Part shown: piece by piece, positions 21,716 through 31,652 of the stretch
Layout: each line of letters begins with the position of its first letter
Numbering within the stretch: the first letter of the stretch is position 1
Source: Billgrantia montanilacus
Lineage (GTDB): Bacteria; Pseudomonadota; Gammaproteobacteria; Pseudomonadales; Halomonadaceae
Assembly: GCF_003336675.1 (NCBI RefSeq)
Contig: NZ_QPII01000003.1
Coordinates: 124,001-188,000 of the forward strand
DNA length: 64,000 bases
Direction: 5' to 3'
The notes under the pieces: model-generated
The model's input: only the letters and a program-made list of their open reading frames with translations
Told to the model about the DNA's origin: nothing
Database searches by the model: none
Position numbers and translations under genes: made by a program

Positions 21716-22048
21716 TCAACGCCCGGCTTCGCCGCCGCCGGCGTCTTCCTCGGGATGGCCGTCGTCGTCGTTCGGCGCCGTGCCTGCTGCTGCCTCGTCT
21801 GCGCGAGCCGCCAGCGCCGCTTCAAGCGCGCTTACCTGCTGCTCCAGCGCTTCCACGCGAATGCGGGTGCGCTGCATGACGTCCATGAGGATGTCGAAAT
21901 CCTCTCGCGACACCAGATCCAGGCGGTCGAAGGCGCCTCGCACGACCTGCTGAACCCCCTTGTGGATCTCCTCGGGTGCCTGGGAAGCGCCCTGAAGGCG
22001 TTCGCCCAGCTGCTGGGCCAGCCGGCTGATGGGATCTTGACTCGCCAT
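21716..22048 (-). CDS. ubiK: Ubiquinone biosynthesis accessory factor UbiK (BMFP)
   Basis: A 110-residue protein with an amphipathic N-terminus (DPISRLAQQLGERLQGA) and the conserved segment VREDFDILMDVMQRTRIRVE-like (SREDFDILMDVM) leading into a coiled coil (ALEQQVSALEAALAA). The tail is acidic and Ala-rich. UbiK (YqiC) binds UbiJ and lipid in the cytoplasmic ubiquinone-synthesis complex. It is divergent from glnK and lies just upstream of comM on the same strand, a common arrangement in related bacteria. Confidence 0.88.
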   Translation of the reverse strand: MASQDPISRLAQQLGERLQGASQAPEEIHKGVQQVVRGAFDRLDLVSREDFDILMDVMQRTRIRVEALEQQVSALEAALAARADEAAAGTAPNDDDGHPEEDAGGGEAGR

Positions 22049-22131
22049 GGTTCTCTCTCCAACGCAAAAGGTTGCCTACAGGATACGCAACGCCTGCCAG
22101 TGACGCATTCCCCTTCGTCGCCCCACCGTGA

Positions 22132-22671
<540 letters not shown>

Positions 22672-22725
22672 AAAAGACACCGCTTGCAATGACAAGCTGT
22701 TTTCAAGGGCTCTGGAGAGATTCCA

Positions 22726-23976
22726 ATGACTGAACTGGCAGAGTTGAGTTACGCACTCGACACCTTCTATTTCTTGATCTGTGGTGTGCTCGTGATGTGG
22801 ATGGCAGCAGGCTTCTCGATGCTCGAGGCCGGCCTGGTGCGCTCCAAGAACACCGCCGAGATCCTGACCAAGAACATCGCCCTGTTCGCCATCGCCTGCA
22901 CCATGTACCTGCTGGTGGGCTATACCATCATGTATTCGGGCAACGAAGGCGGCATCCTGCCCAACCTGGGCTTCCTGATCGGTGGCGAGAACAGCGTGGC
23001 GGCCGTCACCGCCGGTGGCGACGACGCACCCTACTACTCGATGCGCGCCGACTTCTTCTTCCAGGTGGTGTTCGTGGCAACCGCCATGTCCATTGTCTCC
23101 GGCGCCGTCGCCGAACGCATGAAGCTGTGGGCCTTTCTCGCCTTCGCCGTGGTGATGACCGCCGTCATCTATCCGGTATCGGGCTACTGGACCTGGGGTG
23201 GGGGCTGGCTTGACGCCGTGGGCTTCTCCGACTTTGCCGGTTCCGGCATCGTCCACCTGGCCGGCGCCGCCGCCGCCCTGGCCGGTGTGCTGATACTCGG
23301 CCCGCGCAAGGGAAAATACGGCAAGGACGGCAGCATCCATGCCATCCCCGGTGCCAACCTGCCGCTGGCCACCCTGGGTACCTTTATCCTGTGGATGGGC
23401 TGGTTCGGCTTCAACGGTGGCTCGGAGCTGAAGCTCTCCGACGTAGCCTCTGCCAACAACGTGGCCCAGGTACTGGTCAATACCAACGCCGCCGCCGCCG
23501 GCGGTGTGATCACCGCCCTGATTCTCGCCAAGATATGGTTCCGCAAGGCCGACCTGACCATGGCCCTCAACGGCGCGCTGGCCGGCCTGGTGGCGATCAC
23601 CGCCGAACCGTTGGCGCCGACGGCCCTCGGTGCCACCCTGATCGGTGCCGTGGGCGGCGCTATCGTGGTCGCCGCTATCGTCGGCCTCGACAAGCTGAAG
23701 ATCGATGACCCCGTTGGTGCCATCTCGGTCCACGGTGTCGTCGGTATCTGGGGCCTGCTGGCCGTGCCACTCACCAACGGCGACGCGAGCTTCGGTCCGC
23801 AGATCATCGGCGGCCTGGCCATCTTCCTCTGGGTATTCCTTGCCAGCCTGGCTGTGTGGCTGATCCTCAAGGCCGTCATGGGCATTCGGGTCAGCGAGGA
23901 AGAAGAGTACGAGGGCGTCGACCTTGCCGAGTGCGGCATGGAGGCCTACCCCGAGTTCAGCGTCGCCAACAAGTGA
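22726..23976 (+). CDS. amtB: Ammonium transporter AmtB
   Basis: A 416-residue integral membrane channel with about 11 transmembrane helices. Family landmarks are present: AGFSMLEAGLVRSKNTAEIL near the start, GFSDFAGSGIVHLAGAAAAL (first pore histidine), GTFILWMGWFGFNGGSELKL and DPVGAISVHGVVGIWGLLAV (second histidine). There is no separate signal peptide. It imports ammonium at low supply and is gated by GlnK made from the same transcript. A terminator follows at 24012-24036. Confidence 0.96.
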   Translation: MTELAELSYALDTFYFLICGVLVMWMAAGFSMLEAGLVRSKNTAEILTKNIALFAIACTMYLLVGYTIMYSGNEGGILPNLGFLIGGENSVAAVTAGGDDAPYYSMRADFFFQVVFVATAMSIVSGAVAERMKLWAFLAFAVVMTAVIYPVSGYWTWGGGWLDAVGFSDFAGSGIVHLAGAAAALAGVLILGPRKGKYGKDGSIHAIPGANLPLATLGTFILWMGWFGFNGGSELKLSDVASANNVAQVLVNTNAAAAGGVITALILAKIWFRKADLTMALNGALAGLVAITAEPLAPTALGATLIGAVGGAIVVAAIVGLDKLKIDDPVGAISVHGVVGIWGLLAVPLTNGDASFGPQIIGGLAIFLWVFLASLAVWLILKAVMGIRVSEEEEYEGVDLAECGMEAYPEFSVANK

Positions 23977-24011
23977 CGACGCCAACCCTGTGAGCTGGCG
24001 TGCTCCACCTG

Positions 24012-24036
24012 GCCCCCTTCCGAGGGGGCTTTTTTA
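24012..24036 (+). terminator. Rho-independent terminator after amtB
   Basis: GCCCCCTT-CCG-AGGGGGC is followed by TTTTTT. It separates amtB from the second PII gene. Confidence 0.92.
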
Positions 24037-24063
24037 TTCCCGCTCGTCGCGGTGTATGCTTGA

Positions 24064-24471
<408 letters not shown>

Positions 24472-24517
24472 CAGGACACGATTGGCGGCGCCGAAACAGC
24501 CGCAGGCACCTAGAAAA

Positions 24518-24543
24518 AAACCACCTGTCTGCACAGGTGGTTT
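24518..24543. terminator. Bidirectional terminator between the PII gene and fpr
   Basis: AAACCACCTGT-CTGC-ACAGGTGGTTT is an 11-bp perfect stem with A-tract and T-tract sides, serving both convergent genes. Confidence 0.9.
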
Positions 24544-24561
24544 CTCCGTCAATGACGGGAT

Positions 24562-25338
24562 TTACTTCTCGACGAAGGCCCGCTCGATCACGTAGTCGCC
24601 GGGCTCGCCCATGCGTGGCGAGATATTGAATCCCAGGTCGTCGAGCAGGGCGCTGGTCTCGTCGAGCATCGCCGGGCTGCCGCAGATCATGGCGCGATCC
24701 TGCTTGGGATCCAGCTGGGGCAGGCCGGCATCCTCGGCCAGCTTGCCGCTGCGGATATGGTCGGTCAGTCGTCCCATGGTGTGGAACTCCTCACGGGTCA
24801 CGGTGGGGTAGTAGACCAGCTTCTCGCTGATCTCGTCGCCCAGGTATTCGTGAGCCGGCAGCTCCTTCTGGATGAAGTCGGCATAGGCCAGTTCGCTGAC
24901 GCTGCGCACCCCATGTACCAGCACGATCTTCTCGTAGCGCTCGTAGGCTTCCGGATCCTGGATCAGGCTCATGAACGGCGCCAGGCCGGTGCCGGTGGAG
25001 AGCAGATAGAGATTGCGGCCCGGTAGCAGGTCGTCGGTCACCAGCGTGCCGGTCGGCTTGCGGCTGACCATGATCTGATCGCCCACCTTGAGATGCTGCA
25101 GCCGCGACGTCAGCGGACCATCGGGGACCTTGATGCTGAAGAACTCAAGGTGATCCTCGTAGTTGGGGCTGGCGATGGAGTAGGCGCGCATCAGCGGCTT
25201 GCCGTTCACTTCCAGGCCGATCATGACGAACTGGCCGTTCTTGAAGCGCAGGCTACGCTCGCGGGTGGTGCGAAAACTGAACAGGGTATCGTTCCAATGG
25301 TGGACGCTGAGGACCTCTTCCAGGGCAAACTTGCTCAC
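24562..25338 (-). CDS. fpr: Ferredoxin/flavodoxin-NADP+ reductase
   Basis: A 258-residue single-domain FAD/NADP reductase. Visible are the FAD-binding MRAYSIASPNYEDHLEFFSI (RxYS motif), the NADP region LLSTGTGLAPFMSLIQDPEA and the terminal CGSPAMLD...FVEK. It moves electrons between NADPH and ferredoxin/flavodoxin, supporting Fe-S repair and oxidative-stress defence. It is divergent from the LysR gene at 25485, the fpr-finR arrangement known from Pseudomonas. Confidence 0.93.
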   Translation of the reverse strand: MSKFALEEVLSVHHWNDTLFSFRTTRERSLRFKNGQFVMIGLEVNGKPLMRAYSIASPNYEDHLEFFSIKVPDGPLTSRLQHLKVGDQIMVSRKPTGTLVTDDLLPGRNLYLLSTGTGLAPFMSLIQDPEAYERYEKIVLVHGVRSVSELAYADFIQKELPAHEYLGDEISEKLVYYPTVTREEFHTMGRLTDHIRSGKLAEDAGLPQLDPKQDRAMICGSPAMLDETSALLDDLGFNISPRMGEPGDYVIERAFVEK

Positions 25339-25484
25339 GACCGGCTCCTTGATATTCCATTGGCGAATAACGTCGCCGCTTCAACTTTGATACTAATTCT
25401 AAGCGCTCACAGCATATCTGTTAAATGGGTAGTTTGGATAAAGCATATCTATAATATGAATATGTCGCTGCCCGGAGAGATGCC

Positions 25485-26411
25485 ATGCGCTACACCCTGC
25501 GCCAACTGGAAGTGTTCGTCGCCGTCGCCCAGCACGAGAGCGTCTCCCACGCCGCCCGGGTACTGTCGCTGTCGCAGTCGGCGGCCAGCACGGCTCTCTC
25601 GGAGCTCGAGCGGCAGTTCGACTGCCAGCTGCTCGACCGTATCGGCAAGCGCCTGAAGCTCAATGCGCTGGGCTTCCAGCTGCTGCCCAAGGCCGTGGCC
25701 CTACTCGACCGGGCCGAGGAAATCGAGGAACTGCTGCGCGGCCAGCGCGGTGTCGGCTCGCTGGACGTGGGGGCAACGCTGACGATCGGCAACTACCTGG
25801 CAACACTGTTGATCAGCGATTTCATGCAGCGCCATCCCGACAGCCGGGTACGGCTGCAGGTGCGCAATACCAGTGCCATTATCGAGCGGATCGTACATCA
25901 CGAACTTGATCTGGGTCTGATCGAGGGCGATTGCCAGCACGAGGACGTGGTGATGCAGCCCTGGGTGGAGGACGAACTGGCCGTCTTCTGCTCACCGCGT
26001 CATCCGCTGGCCAATGTCGGCGAGGTGGACATGGACAAGCTGCTGCGTGCCGACTGGATCATGCGCGAGCAGGGTTCCGGCACGCGGCTGACGCTGGAGC
26101 ATGCCACCCGTCATCGGCGCGGACGCTTCAATATTCTGCTGGAGCTGGAGCATACCGAGGGGATCAAGCGAGCGGTGGAGTCGGGGCTGGGCATCGGCTG
26201 TGTCTCGAAGCTGGCACTCCGCGACGCCTTTCGCCGCGGCAGCCTGGTACCGATCCCCACGCCGGAGCTGGACCTGAGCCGGCAGTTCGCCTTCATCTGG
26301 CATCGCCACAAGTATCTCGCCACCGGCATGCGCGAATTCCTGCGGCTGTGTCGCCAGATGACGGAAGGAGTAAAGCGCAGCGACGAGATCGACCTGCCGT
26401 CGGTGCCCTGA
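25485..26411 (+). CDS. finR: LysR-family regulator, FinR type
   Basis: A 308-residue regulator. The winged helix-turn-helix is at 1-60 (LRQLEVFVAVAQHESVSHAA, SLSQSAASTALSELERQFDC) and the substrate-binding-like effector domain at about 90-290. The divergent neighbour is fpr; in Pseudomonas FinR activates fpr under superoxide and other stresses, so the same role is inferred. The 146-base intergenic region is AT-rich and contains TATAAT (25450-25455) before this gene. An alternative is a YeiE-like regulator of the same subfamily. Confidence 0.82.
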   Translation: MRYTLRQLEVFVAVAQHESVSHAARVLSLSQSAASTALSELERQFDCQLLDRIGKRLKLNALGFQLLPKAVALLDRAEEIEELLRGQRGVGSLDVGATLTIGNYLATLLISDFMQRHPDSRVRLQVRNTSAIIERIVHHELDLGLIEGDCQHEDVVMQPWVEDELAVFCSPRHPLANVGEVDMDKLLRADWIMREQGSGTRLTLEHATRHRRGRFNILLELEHTEGIKRAVESGLGIGCVSKLALRDAFRRGSLVPIPTPELDLSRQFAFIWHRHKYLATGMREFLRLCRQMTEGVKRSDEIDLPSVP

Positions 26412-26432
26412 TCCCTTCCGCCAGACGCGGCG

Positions 26433-28493
26433 TCATTGACGCAGCTTGAAGCCCCCGATCACGCCGGCAAGCCGGTCGGCCTCATCGCTCAGCCGCTCGG
26501 CGGCGGTGGTCGACTCCTCGACCATGGCAGCATTCTGCTGGGTCATGCGGTCCAGATCCGCCACGGCCACGCTGACCTGACTGATACCATCGCTCTGTTC
26601 ACCGGCGGCCACGCTGATCTCACCCAGCATGCTGGCCACTCGATTCACGCTGGCGACCAGCTCGCCCATGGTGGCACCCGCCTGGCCGACCAGCTTGGTG
26701 CCCGCAGCCACTCGCTGGCCTGAAGTCTCGATCAGCCCCCGGATATCCCGTGAAGCATCGGCGCTGCGAGTCGCCAACTGACGCACCTCCCCGGCCACCA
26801 CGGCAAAGCCGCGGCCATGCTCACCGGCCCTTGCCGCCTCGACGGAAGCATTGAGCGCCAGCAGGTTGGTCTGGAAGGCGATGCCATCGATAACCTTGAC
26901 GATGTCGCCGATCTGGCGCGACGCGTCGCTGATCTCATCCATGGTGCTGACCACCTGGCCCACCGCCTCGCCGGAATGCTGCGCCACCTCCGCGGCCGAC
27001 TTCGACAGGGCGTTGGCTTCCCGTGACGAGGCGGATGTATGCTCCACGGTACTCGAGATCTCCTCCATGGAAGCCGAGGTCTGCTGGAGGCTGGCGGCCG
27101 CCTGCTCGGTGCGTCGCGAAAGGTCCTCTCCGCCCATGGCGATCTCGCTGGCCGCGAGGCGAACCGATTCGCTGCTGTCGCGTACATCGACCAGCACATC
27201 GTGCACCTTGTCGACGAAGGCGTTGAATTGCGCTGCCAGCTCGGCACCTTCGTCACGCCCCTTGACCGGCAGGCGCTGGGTCAGGTCACCGTTGCCGGTG
27301 GCGATTCCGCGCATGCGCTCGGCGAGCAGGCGCAGGGGGCGGGAAACCCGACCGCCCACGACCCACAGCGCCGCCAGTCCCAGGGCGGCCAGCACCAGGC
27401 CCACCAGACTCATGCCCAGGGTGTCGGCACGACGCTGCTCGTCGAGCACCCCCTGCAGAGCCGCCAGGTCGCCCATCACCGCCTGCTCGGGAAGGCGGAT
27501 CATCAGCGTCCAGGGCGCTTCGCGCGCGCCGATGGTGAAGGGCTGGTAACGCTCGATCATGCCATTGCGAAACACACTGGCCGTTACACCCTGTTCGCGG
27601 GCCTGATCCACCGAGGCCAGGATGTCCGCTCCCAGCGCGTCAGCGGCCGGCATGCCCAGCCGTTCGGCATCGGCGGTATAGGCGACCAGGCCGCCCTGGC
27701 CAGCAATCAGCGCCAGCTCACCGGCGCCGTCATAGAGGGAGGCGCTGGCGACTTCCAGCAGCTCCTGGATAAAATCCAGCGACAGGTCGACCCCGGCAAC
27801 ACCGCGAAAGGCACCCTCCACCAGGATCGGCACGTTGAAGGAAGTGACCATCAGGGTTTCGCCGGCATAGTCGTACGGGGCCGGGTCGATGATGCAGGGC
27901 GCCAGGGTCTCCCGCGGGCAGAGATAGTACTCGCCTTCGCGGACACCGCTGCCCAGCAGGGTGTCGCTCTCCATGGTGTCGCCCAGTGGCAGCACCTCGA
28001 CGCTACCGTTGTCGGTGCGGTACCACCAGGGCATGAAACGCCCGGAGCCATCGAAGCCTTCGGCTTCCCCAAGGTCGGCGTACAGGGCATCACGGCCGAA
28101 GGCGTCGGGCTCCCAGCCGATGAAGGCATCCAGCAGCGAGGGATTGTCGACTACGGTCTGGCGTACCAGGTTGGAGAGTTCGCGACGGCTCATGGAGAGC
28201 GCCATGCGGCCGCTGTCGTCACGCTGTCCCATCAGGGCGTTGGCACCGGCCAGTTGGGTGGCCAGGGTCAGCGCATGCTCGAGCTCACGCTGAATGCGTC
28301 CCGCCTCGGCATCCGCCAGTACCGCCAGGCGTTCGTCGATGGCCCCTTCGAGCAACTCCCGGGTATGCGTCTCGACGGTCTGCTGGGTGCGGGATGAGGA
28401 AAACAGGCTATAGACCACCAGGGCGACCACGATAGCCAGCAGGCAGGGGCCGGCCAGCATGACCACGAACTGGCGGATCGATTTGAGGTGCAT
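26433..28493 (-). CDS. Methyl-accepting chemotaxis protein (dCache sensor)
   Basis: A 686-residue transmembrane chemoreceptor. The first helix is near residues 10-30 ([20 protein letters not shown]). A periplasmic dCache-type domain follows (about 35-340, with [15 protein letters not shown] and [14 protein letters not shown]), then a second helix ([20 protein letters not shown]), HAMP, and the signalling hairpin with tip [20 protein letters not shown]. No C-terminal NWETF-like pentapeptide is present. The start at 28493 removes an unlikely 23-residue extension. The ligand is unknown; dCache domains often bind amino acids or organic acids. Confidence 0.92.
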   Translation of the reverse strand: MHLKSIRQFVVMLAGPCLLAIVVALVVYSLFSSSRTQQTVETHTRELLEGAIDERLAVLADAEAGRIQRELEHALTLATQLAGANALMGQRDDSGRMALSMSRRELSNLVRQTVVDNPSLLDAFIGWEPDAFGRDALYADLGEAEGFDGSGRFMPWWYRTDNGSVEVLPLGDTMESDTLLGSGVREGEYYLCPRETLAPCIIDPAPYDYAGETLMVTSFNVPILVEGAFRGVAGVDLSLDFIQELLEVASASLYDGAGELALIAGQGGLVAYTADAERLGMPAADALGADILASVDQAREQGVTASVFRNGMIERYQPFTIGAREAPWTLMIRLPEQAVMGDLAALQGVLDEQRRADTLGMSLVGLVLAALGLAALWVVGGRVSRPLRLLAERMRGIATGNGDLTQRLPVKGRDEGAELAAQFNAFVDKVHDVLVDVRDSSESVRLAASEIAMGGEDLSRRTEQAAASLQQTSASMEEISSTVEHTSASSREANALSKSAAEVAQHSGEAVGQVVSTMDEISDASRQIGDIVKVIDGIAFQTNLLALNASVEAARAGEHGRGFAVVAGEVRQLATRSADASRDIRGLIETSGQRVAAGTKLVGQAGATMGELVASVNRVASMLGEISVAAGEQSDGISQVSVAVADLDRMTQQNAAMVEESTTAAERLSDEADRLAGVIGGFKLRQ

Positions 28494-28600
28494 GGGCGCT
28501 CTCGCTGAAGAAGGATAAGCTGGGCGGCGGAACCGCGGCTGTACCCTGCTTGATATCGGCAAGAGCGCCTGACTCTTGAGGCCGTGCCGTCAGTACGCGA

Positions 28601-29029
28601 TCAGCGCATGTCGCTGACGGCTTCTTGAATCTCCTGCAGTCCGGACTTGCTCAGGTCCTTGGCGAGGGTATGGATGACCAGCTTGCGGGCGGGATCATCC
28701 AGCTCGTCACGCAGTAGGCCGAGAAACTTCGGGGGAGCCACGAGAATCAGCTTGTCCATGAGATTCTCGACTCGAGCACGGTAGATCCGCTCGGCAACCT
28801 GCTTGGCAAAGAGCTGGTCTTCGTGCTCGGAGGCGACATCCTCACGGTAAGAGGAACGTGAACCGGGCCCTCTGGATTCCTGTACGTCGGCGCCTCTATC
28901 CGTCACCAGATCTCCCTCGTGCAGCCTGCCTGCCGGGTGCACGAGGCTTTCCTTCTCCTCCAGCTTGAGGGCATCGCGTGTGAAGACGCGTGCCCGTGCT
29001 GCATCGGCCACCACGATATACGTTGTCAT
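28601..29029 (-). CDS. Host-attachment family protein (PF10116-like)
   Basis: A 142-residue protein starting MTTYIVVADAARARVFTRDA, with LVAPPKFLGLLRDELDDPAR and VIHTLAKDLSKS, the signature of the 'required for attachment to host cells' family related to bacterial eRF1-like domains. AAGGAG lies before the ATG at 29029. It is probably cytoplasmic despite the family name; the molecular role is not established. It is followed on the same strand by the chemoreceptor, with a 107-base gap. Confidence 0.8.
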   Translation of the reverse strand: MTTYIVVADAARARVFTRDALKLEEKESLVHPAGRLHEGDLVTDRGADVQESRGPGSRSSYREDVASEHEDQLFAKQVAERIYRARVENLMDKLILVAPPKFLGLLRDELDDPARKLVIHTLAKDLSKSGLQEIQEAVSDMR

Positions 29030-29135
29030 AGCCTCTCCTTGATACGGGTTGACGGGAGGGCATGCCATGGAGCCATGCCCCTCCTCTTCAACATGGCAAG
29101 GTGGGGCCCCGGGGTCAAACCAGTGGGGACAGCGC

Positions 29136-29945
29136 CTAGATGACCTTGCGCCGCAGAACGCTGGTAATGCCTTCACCGATCAGCACCAGAATGACTATGG
29201 CTATCAGGATGGTCGCCACGGTGGGCCAGGCGAAGGTGTCGATGGATCCCTGAAGGAGGACCCCGATGCCACCGGCACCCACCAGCCCCAGCACCGTGGA
29301 CTCGCGAATGTTGATATCCCAGCGCAGTATGACGATGGCAAAGAAGGCCGGCATGACCTGGGGCACAACGGCATAGGCGATCACCTTGAGCTTGGAGGCA
29401 CCGGTGGCCTCCATCGCCTCGACCGGGCGACGGTCGATCTCCTCGATCGCCTCACCCATCAGCTTGCCGATGAAGCCGACGGAACGGAACATGATCGCCA
29501 GGATCCCCGCCAGCACCCCGGGGCCGAAGATCGCCACGAACAGCAGCGCCCAGATGATGGTGTTGACCGAACGACTGGAGACCAGGATGAAGCGCCCCAA
29601 CCACAGGCAGGCACGGTTGGGGGTGGTGTTCTGGGCGGCGATGTAGGAGACCGGCAGGGCGATGAAGATCGTCAGCATCGTCGCCAGCGTGGCGATATGC
29701 ACCGTCTCGACCATGGCGCCGATGATCTGTTCAAGCCGACGCGGGTCCGGCGGCCACATGCGCGCCCCCAGGCTCGAGATCTGGTTCGGCGCATCCCACA
29801 CCCAGGGCCAGAAGATGTCGATATCGCGAACCGCCCAGTAGACCACCATCACGGTCACCAGCAGGACGGCGTAACGGATCAGACGCTCCTTGCGGTCATA
29901 GCGATGCCAGATGCGATCGGCGAGGGCTTCGGCTTGATCTACCAT
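29136..29945 (-). CDS. phnE: Phosphonate-type ABC transporter permease, second copy
   Basis: A 269-residue inner-membrane permease with about six helices and the coupling-loop EAIEEIDRRPVEAMEATGAS and VIAYAVVPQVMPAFFAIVIL. It pairs with the second permease at 29939-30757 (7-base overlap) to form the channel for the PhnC/PhnD system. Phosphonate, phosphite or phosphate-ester import is inferred; no C-P lyase or phosphonatase genes are nearby. Confidence 0.9.
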   Translation of the reverse strand: MVDQAEALADRIWHRYDRKERLIRYAVLLVTVMVVYWAVRDIDIFWPWVWDAPNQISSLGARMWPPDPRRLEQIIGAMVETVHIATLATMLTIFIALPVSYIAAQNTTPNRACLWLGRFILVSSRSVNTIIWALLFVAIFGPGVLAGILAIMFRSVGFIGKLMGEAIEEIDRRPVEAMEATGASKLKVIAYAVVPQVMPAFFAIVILRWDINIRESTVLGLVGAGGIGVLLQGSIDTFAWPTVATILIAIVILVLIGEGITSVLRRKVI

Positions 29946-30757
29946 ATCTTTTTCCTCACCCAGCCGCTGATGCCTTCACTGACCAGGATCACCGCGATAA
30001 TGATCAACAGGATGGCGAACGCAAAATCGTAATCGTAGCGTCCGAAGGCGTTCATCAGGGTGCCGCCTATCCCCCCGGCCCCGACGATCCCCACTACGGC
30101 TGAGGCACGCAGGTTGCTGTCGAGCTGGTACATGGAAAGACCCACCTGGCGCGGCAGGATCTGGGGGAAGACGGCGTAGACCAGAATTGCGAAATAGCCC
30201 GCGCCGGTCGCCTTCATCGCCTCGACCTGACCCCAGTCGATCTCCTCGATCTCCTCCGCCAGCAGCTTGCCGACGAAGCCGATGGAGTAGAGGGTCAGGG
30301 TCAGCACGCCCGCCAAGGGGCCGAATCCCACCGCTGCCACGAACAGGATGGCGACGATTACCGGGTGAAAGCTGCGAGACACGATGATCACCGCACGCCC
30401 GAACAGATAGATCGGCAGCGGCGCAATGTTTCGGGCCGCCATCACCGCGAAGGGAATCGACAGCGCAACCCCCAGCAGGGTTGCCAGGATGGCAATCTGA
30501 AAGCTCTCCTTGAAGCCGGTGAGCAGCAGGCCGCTGCGCTCGAAGCTCGGCGGGAAACCACCGCCGAAGATTCGTGCTGCCCGCGGCAGCCCCTCACTGA
30601 TACGCTCCCAGTTGAACGGCAGGCTGCCGAAGGCCCAGATCAGATAGACCAGCACCACCAGCCACAGCCCATAGCGAAGGACCGGATTAGCGATGAACGA
30701 CGGCTTGCGCCAGGTCCTGGGCGCCGGGTGCGTGCCGGGCACGTCAGATCTGGTCAT
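29939..30757 (-). CDS. phnE: Phosphonate-type ABC transporter permease, first copy
   Basis: A 272-residue permease homologous to its neighbour: EEIEEIDWGQVEAMKATGAG and AVFPQILPRQVGLSMYQLDS. A cytoplasmic N-terminal lead of about 30 residues precedes the first helix. The start at 30757 lies 14 bases inside the end of phnC; an upstream frame extension is not supported. It forms a heterodimeric channel with the other PhnE copy. Confidence 0.9.
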   Translation of the reverse strand: MTRSDVPGTHPAPRTWRKPSFIANPVLRYGLWLVVLVYLIWAFGSLPFNWERISEGLPRAARIFGGGFPPSFERSGLLLTGFKESFQIAILATLLGVALSIPFAVMAARNIAPLPIYLFGRAVIIVSRSFHPVIVAILFVAAVGFGPLAGVLTLTLYSIGFVGKLLAEEIEEIDWGQVEAMKATGAGYFAILVYAVFPQILPRQVGLSMYQLDSNLRASAVVGIVGAGGIGGTLMNAFGRYDYDFAFAILLIIIAVILVSEGISGWVRKKIW

Positions 30758-31562
30758 GAGCGGCCCCCTGTTTGCCCTGTTTCGGACTGCTGCCGGGCTG
30801 CCTGGTGATCTCCTCGTCCGGTGCCTCGATGCCGCCGTAGATGGCGTCCAGTGCCTCCTTGTTGAAATCGTCAGGCACACCGTCGAAGATCATCTTGCCG
30901 TGGCGCAGGCCCACGATGCGCTCGGTGTAGGTCTTGGCCTGGGCCACGTTATGGATATTGATCAGCACCGGCAGCGACAGCTCGCTCGCCAGGCTCTGCA
31001 GCAGGATCATGATCTGCTCGGACGTACGAGGATCGAGCGATGCCGTCGGCTCGTCGGCCAGCAGGATCTCGGGCTCCTGCATCAGCGCCCGCACGACACC
31101 GACCCGCTGCCGTTCGCCACCGGAAAGCTCATCGGCACGCTTGTTGGCGTATTGGGCGATGCCCACCCGCTCCATGAGCGTGAAGGCGCGCTCGATATCT
31201 TCCCGGGGGTAACGCCTCGTGATGGCTTGGTAAAGGCTCACGTAGCCGAGCCGCCCCGCCAGCACATTCTCCATTACCGATAGACGGTCGATCAGGTTGA
31301 AGCCCTGGAACACCATGCCGATCTTGCGCCGCGCTCGCCGGAGCGCAGCCCCTTTCAGCTTGACCAGTTCGTTGCCGTTGAGTCGGATCGAACCCGAGGT
31401 CGGCTCCACCAGCCGGTTGATACAGCGCAGCATGGTGCTCTTTCCCGCCCCGGATGCGCCGACGATGGCGACCACGCTGCTGCCCTCCACCACGAGATCC
31501 AGCTCTTGCAGCACCGGCTCGTCATTGCCGTAGCGCTTGACCAGCTTGGAGATCTCCAGCAT
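30744..31562 (-). CDS. phnC: Phosphonate-type ABC transporter ATP-binding protein
   Basis: A 272-residue ATPase with Walker A GASGAGKST, Q-loop MVFQGFNLIDRLSVMENVL, signature LSGGERQRVGVVRAL and Walker B ILLADEPTASLD. It energises the two PhnE permeases on the cytoplasmic side. It lies 90 bases after phnD, with a strong hairpin between them (31591-31611) that could reduce its expression relative to the binding protein. Confidence 0.94.
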   Translation of the reverse strand: MLEISKLVKRYGNDEPVLQELDLVVEGSSVVAIVGASGAGKSTMLRCINRLVEPTSGSIRLNGNELVKLKGAALRRARRKIGMVFQGFNLIDRLSVMENVLAGRLGYVSLYQAITRRYPREDIERAFTLMERVGIAQYANKRADELSGGERQRVGVVRALMQEPEILLADEPTASLDPRTSEQIMILLQSLASELSLPVLINIHNVAQAKTYTERIVGLRHGKMIFDGVPDDFNKEALDAIYGGIEAPDEEITRQPGSSPKQGKQGAAHDQI

Positions 31563-31590
31563 TCATCCACCTCGCTATGCAGAAAACCGA

Positions 31591-31611
31591 CCCCCGGCCA
31601 GCGGCCGGGGG
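31591..31611 (-). terminator. Intra-operon hairpin between phnD and phnC
   Basis: CCCCCGGCC-AGC-GGCCGGGGG is a perfect 9-bp GC stem. On the minus strand it is followed by TCGGTTTTC, a poor T-tract, so partial termination or 3'-end protection of phnD mRNA is likely. Confidence 0.6.
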
Positions 31612-31652
31612 CTCACACCTTCTCGGACAGGAAGCCCGGAGGACTGTCAGGC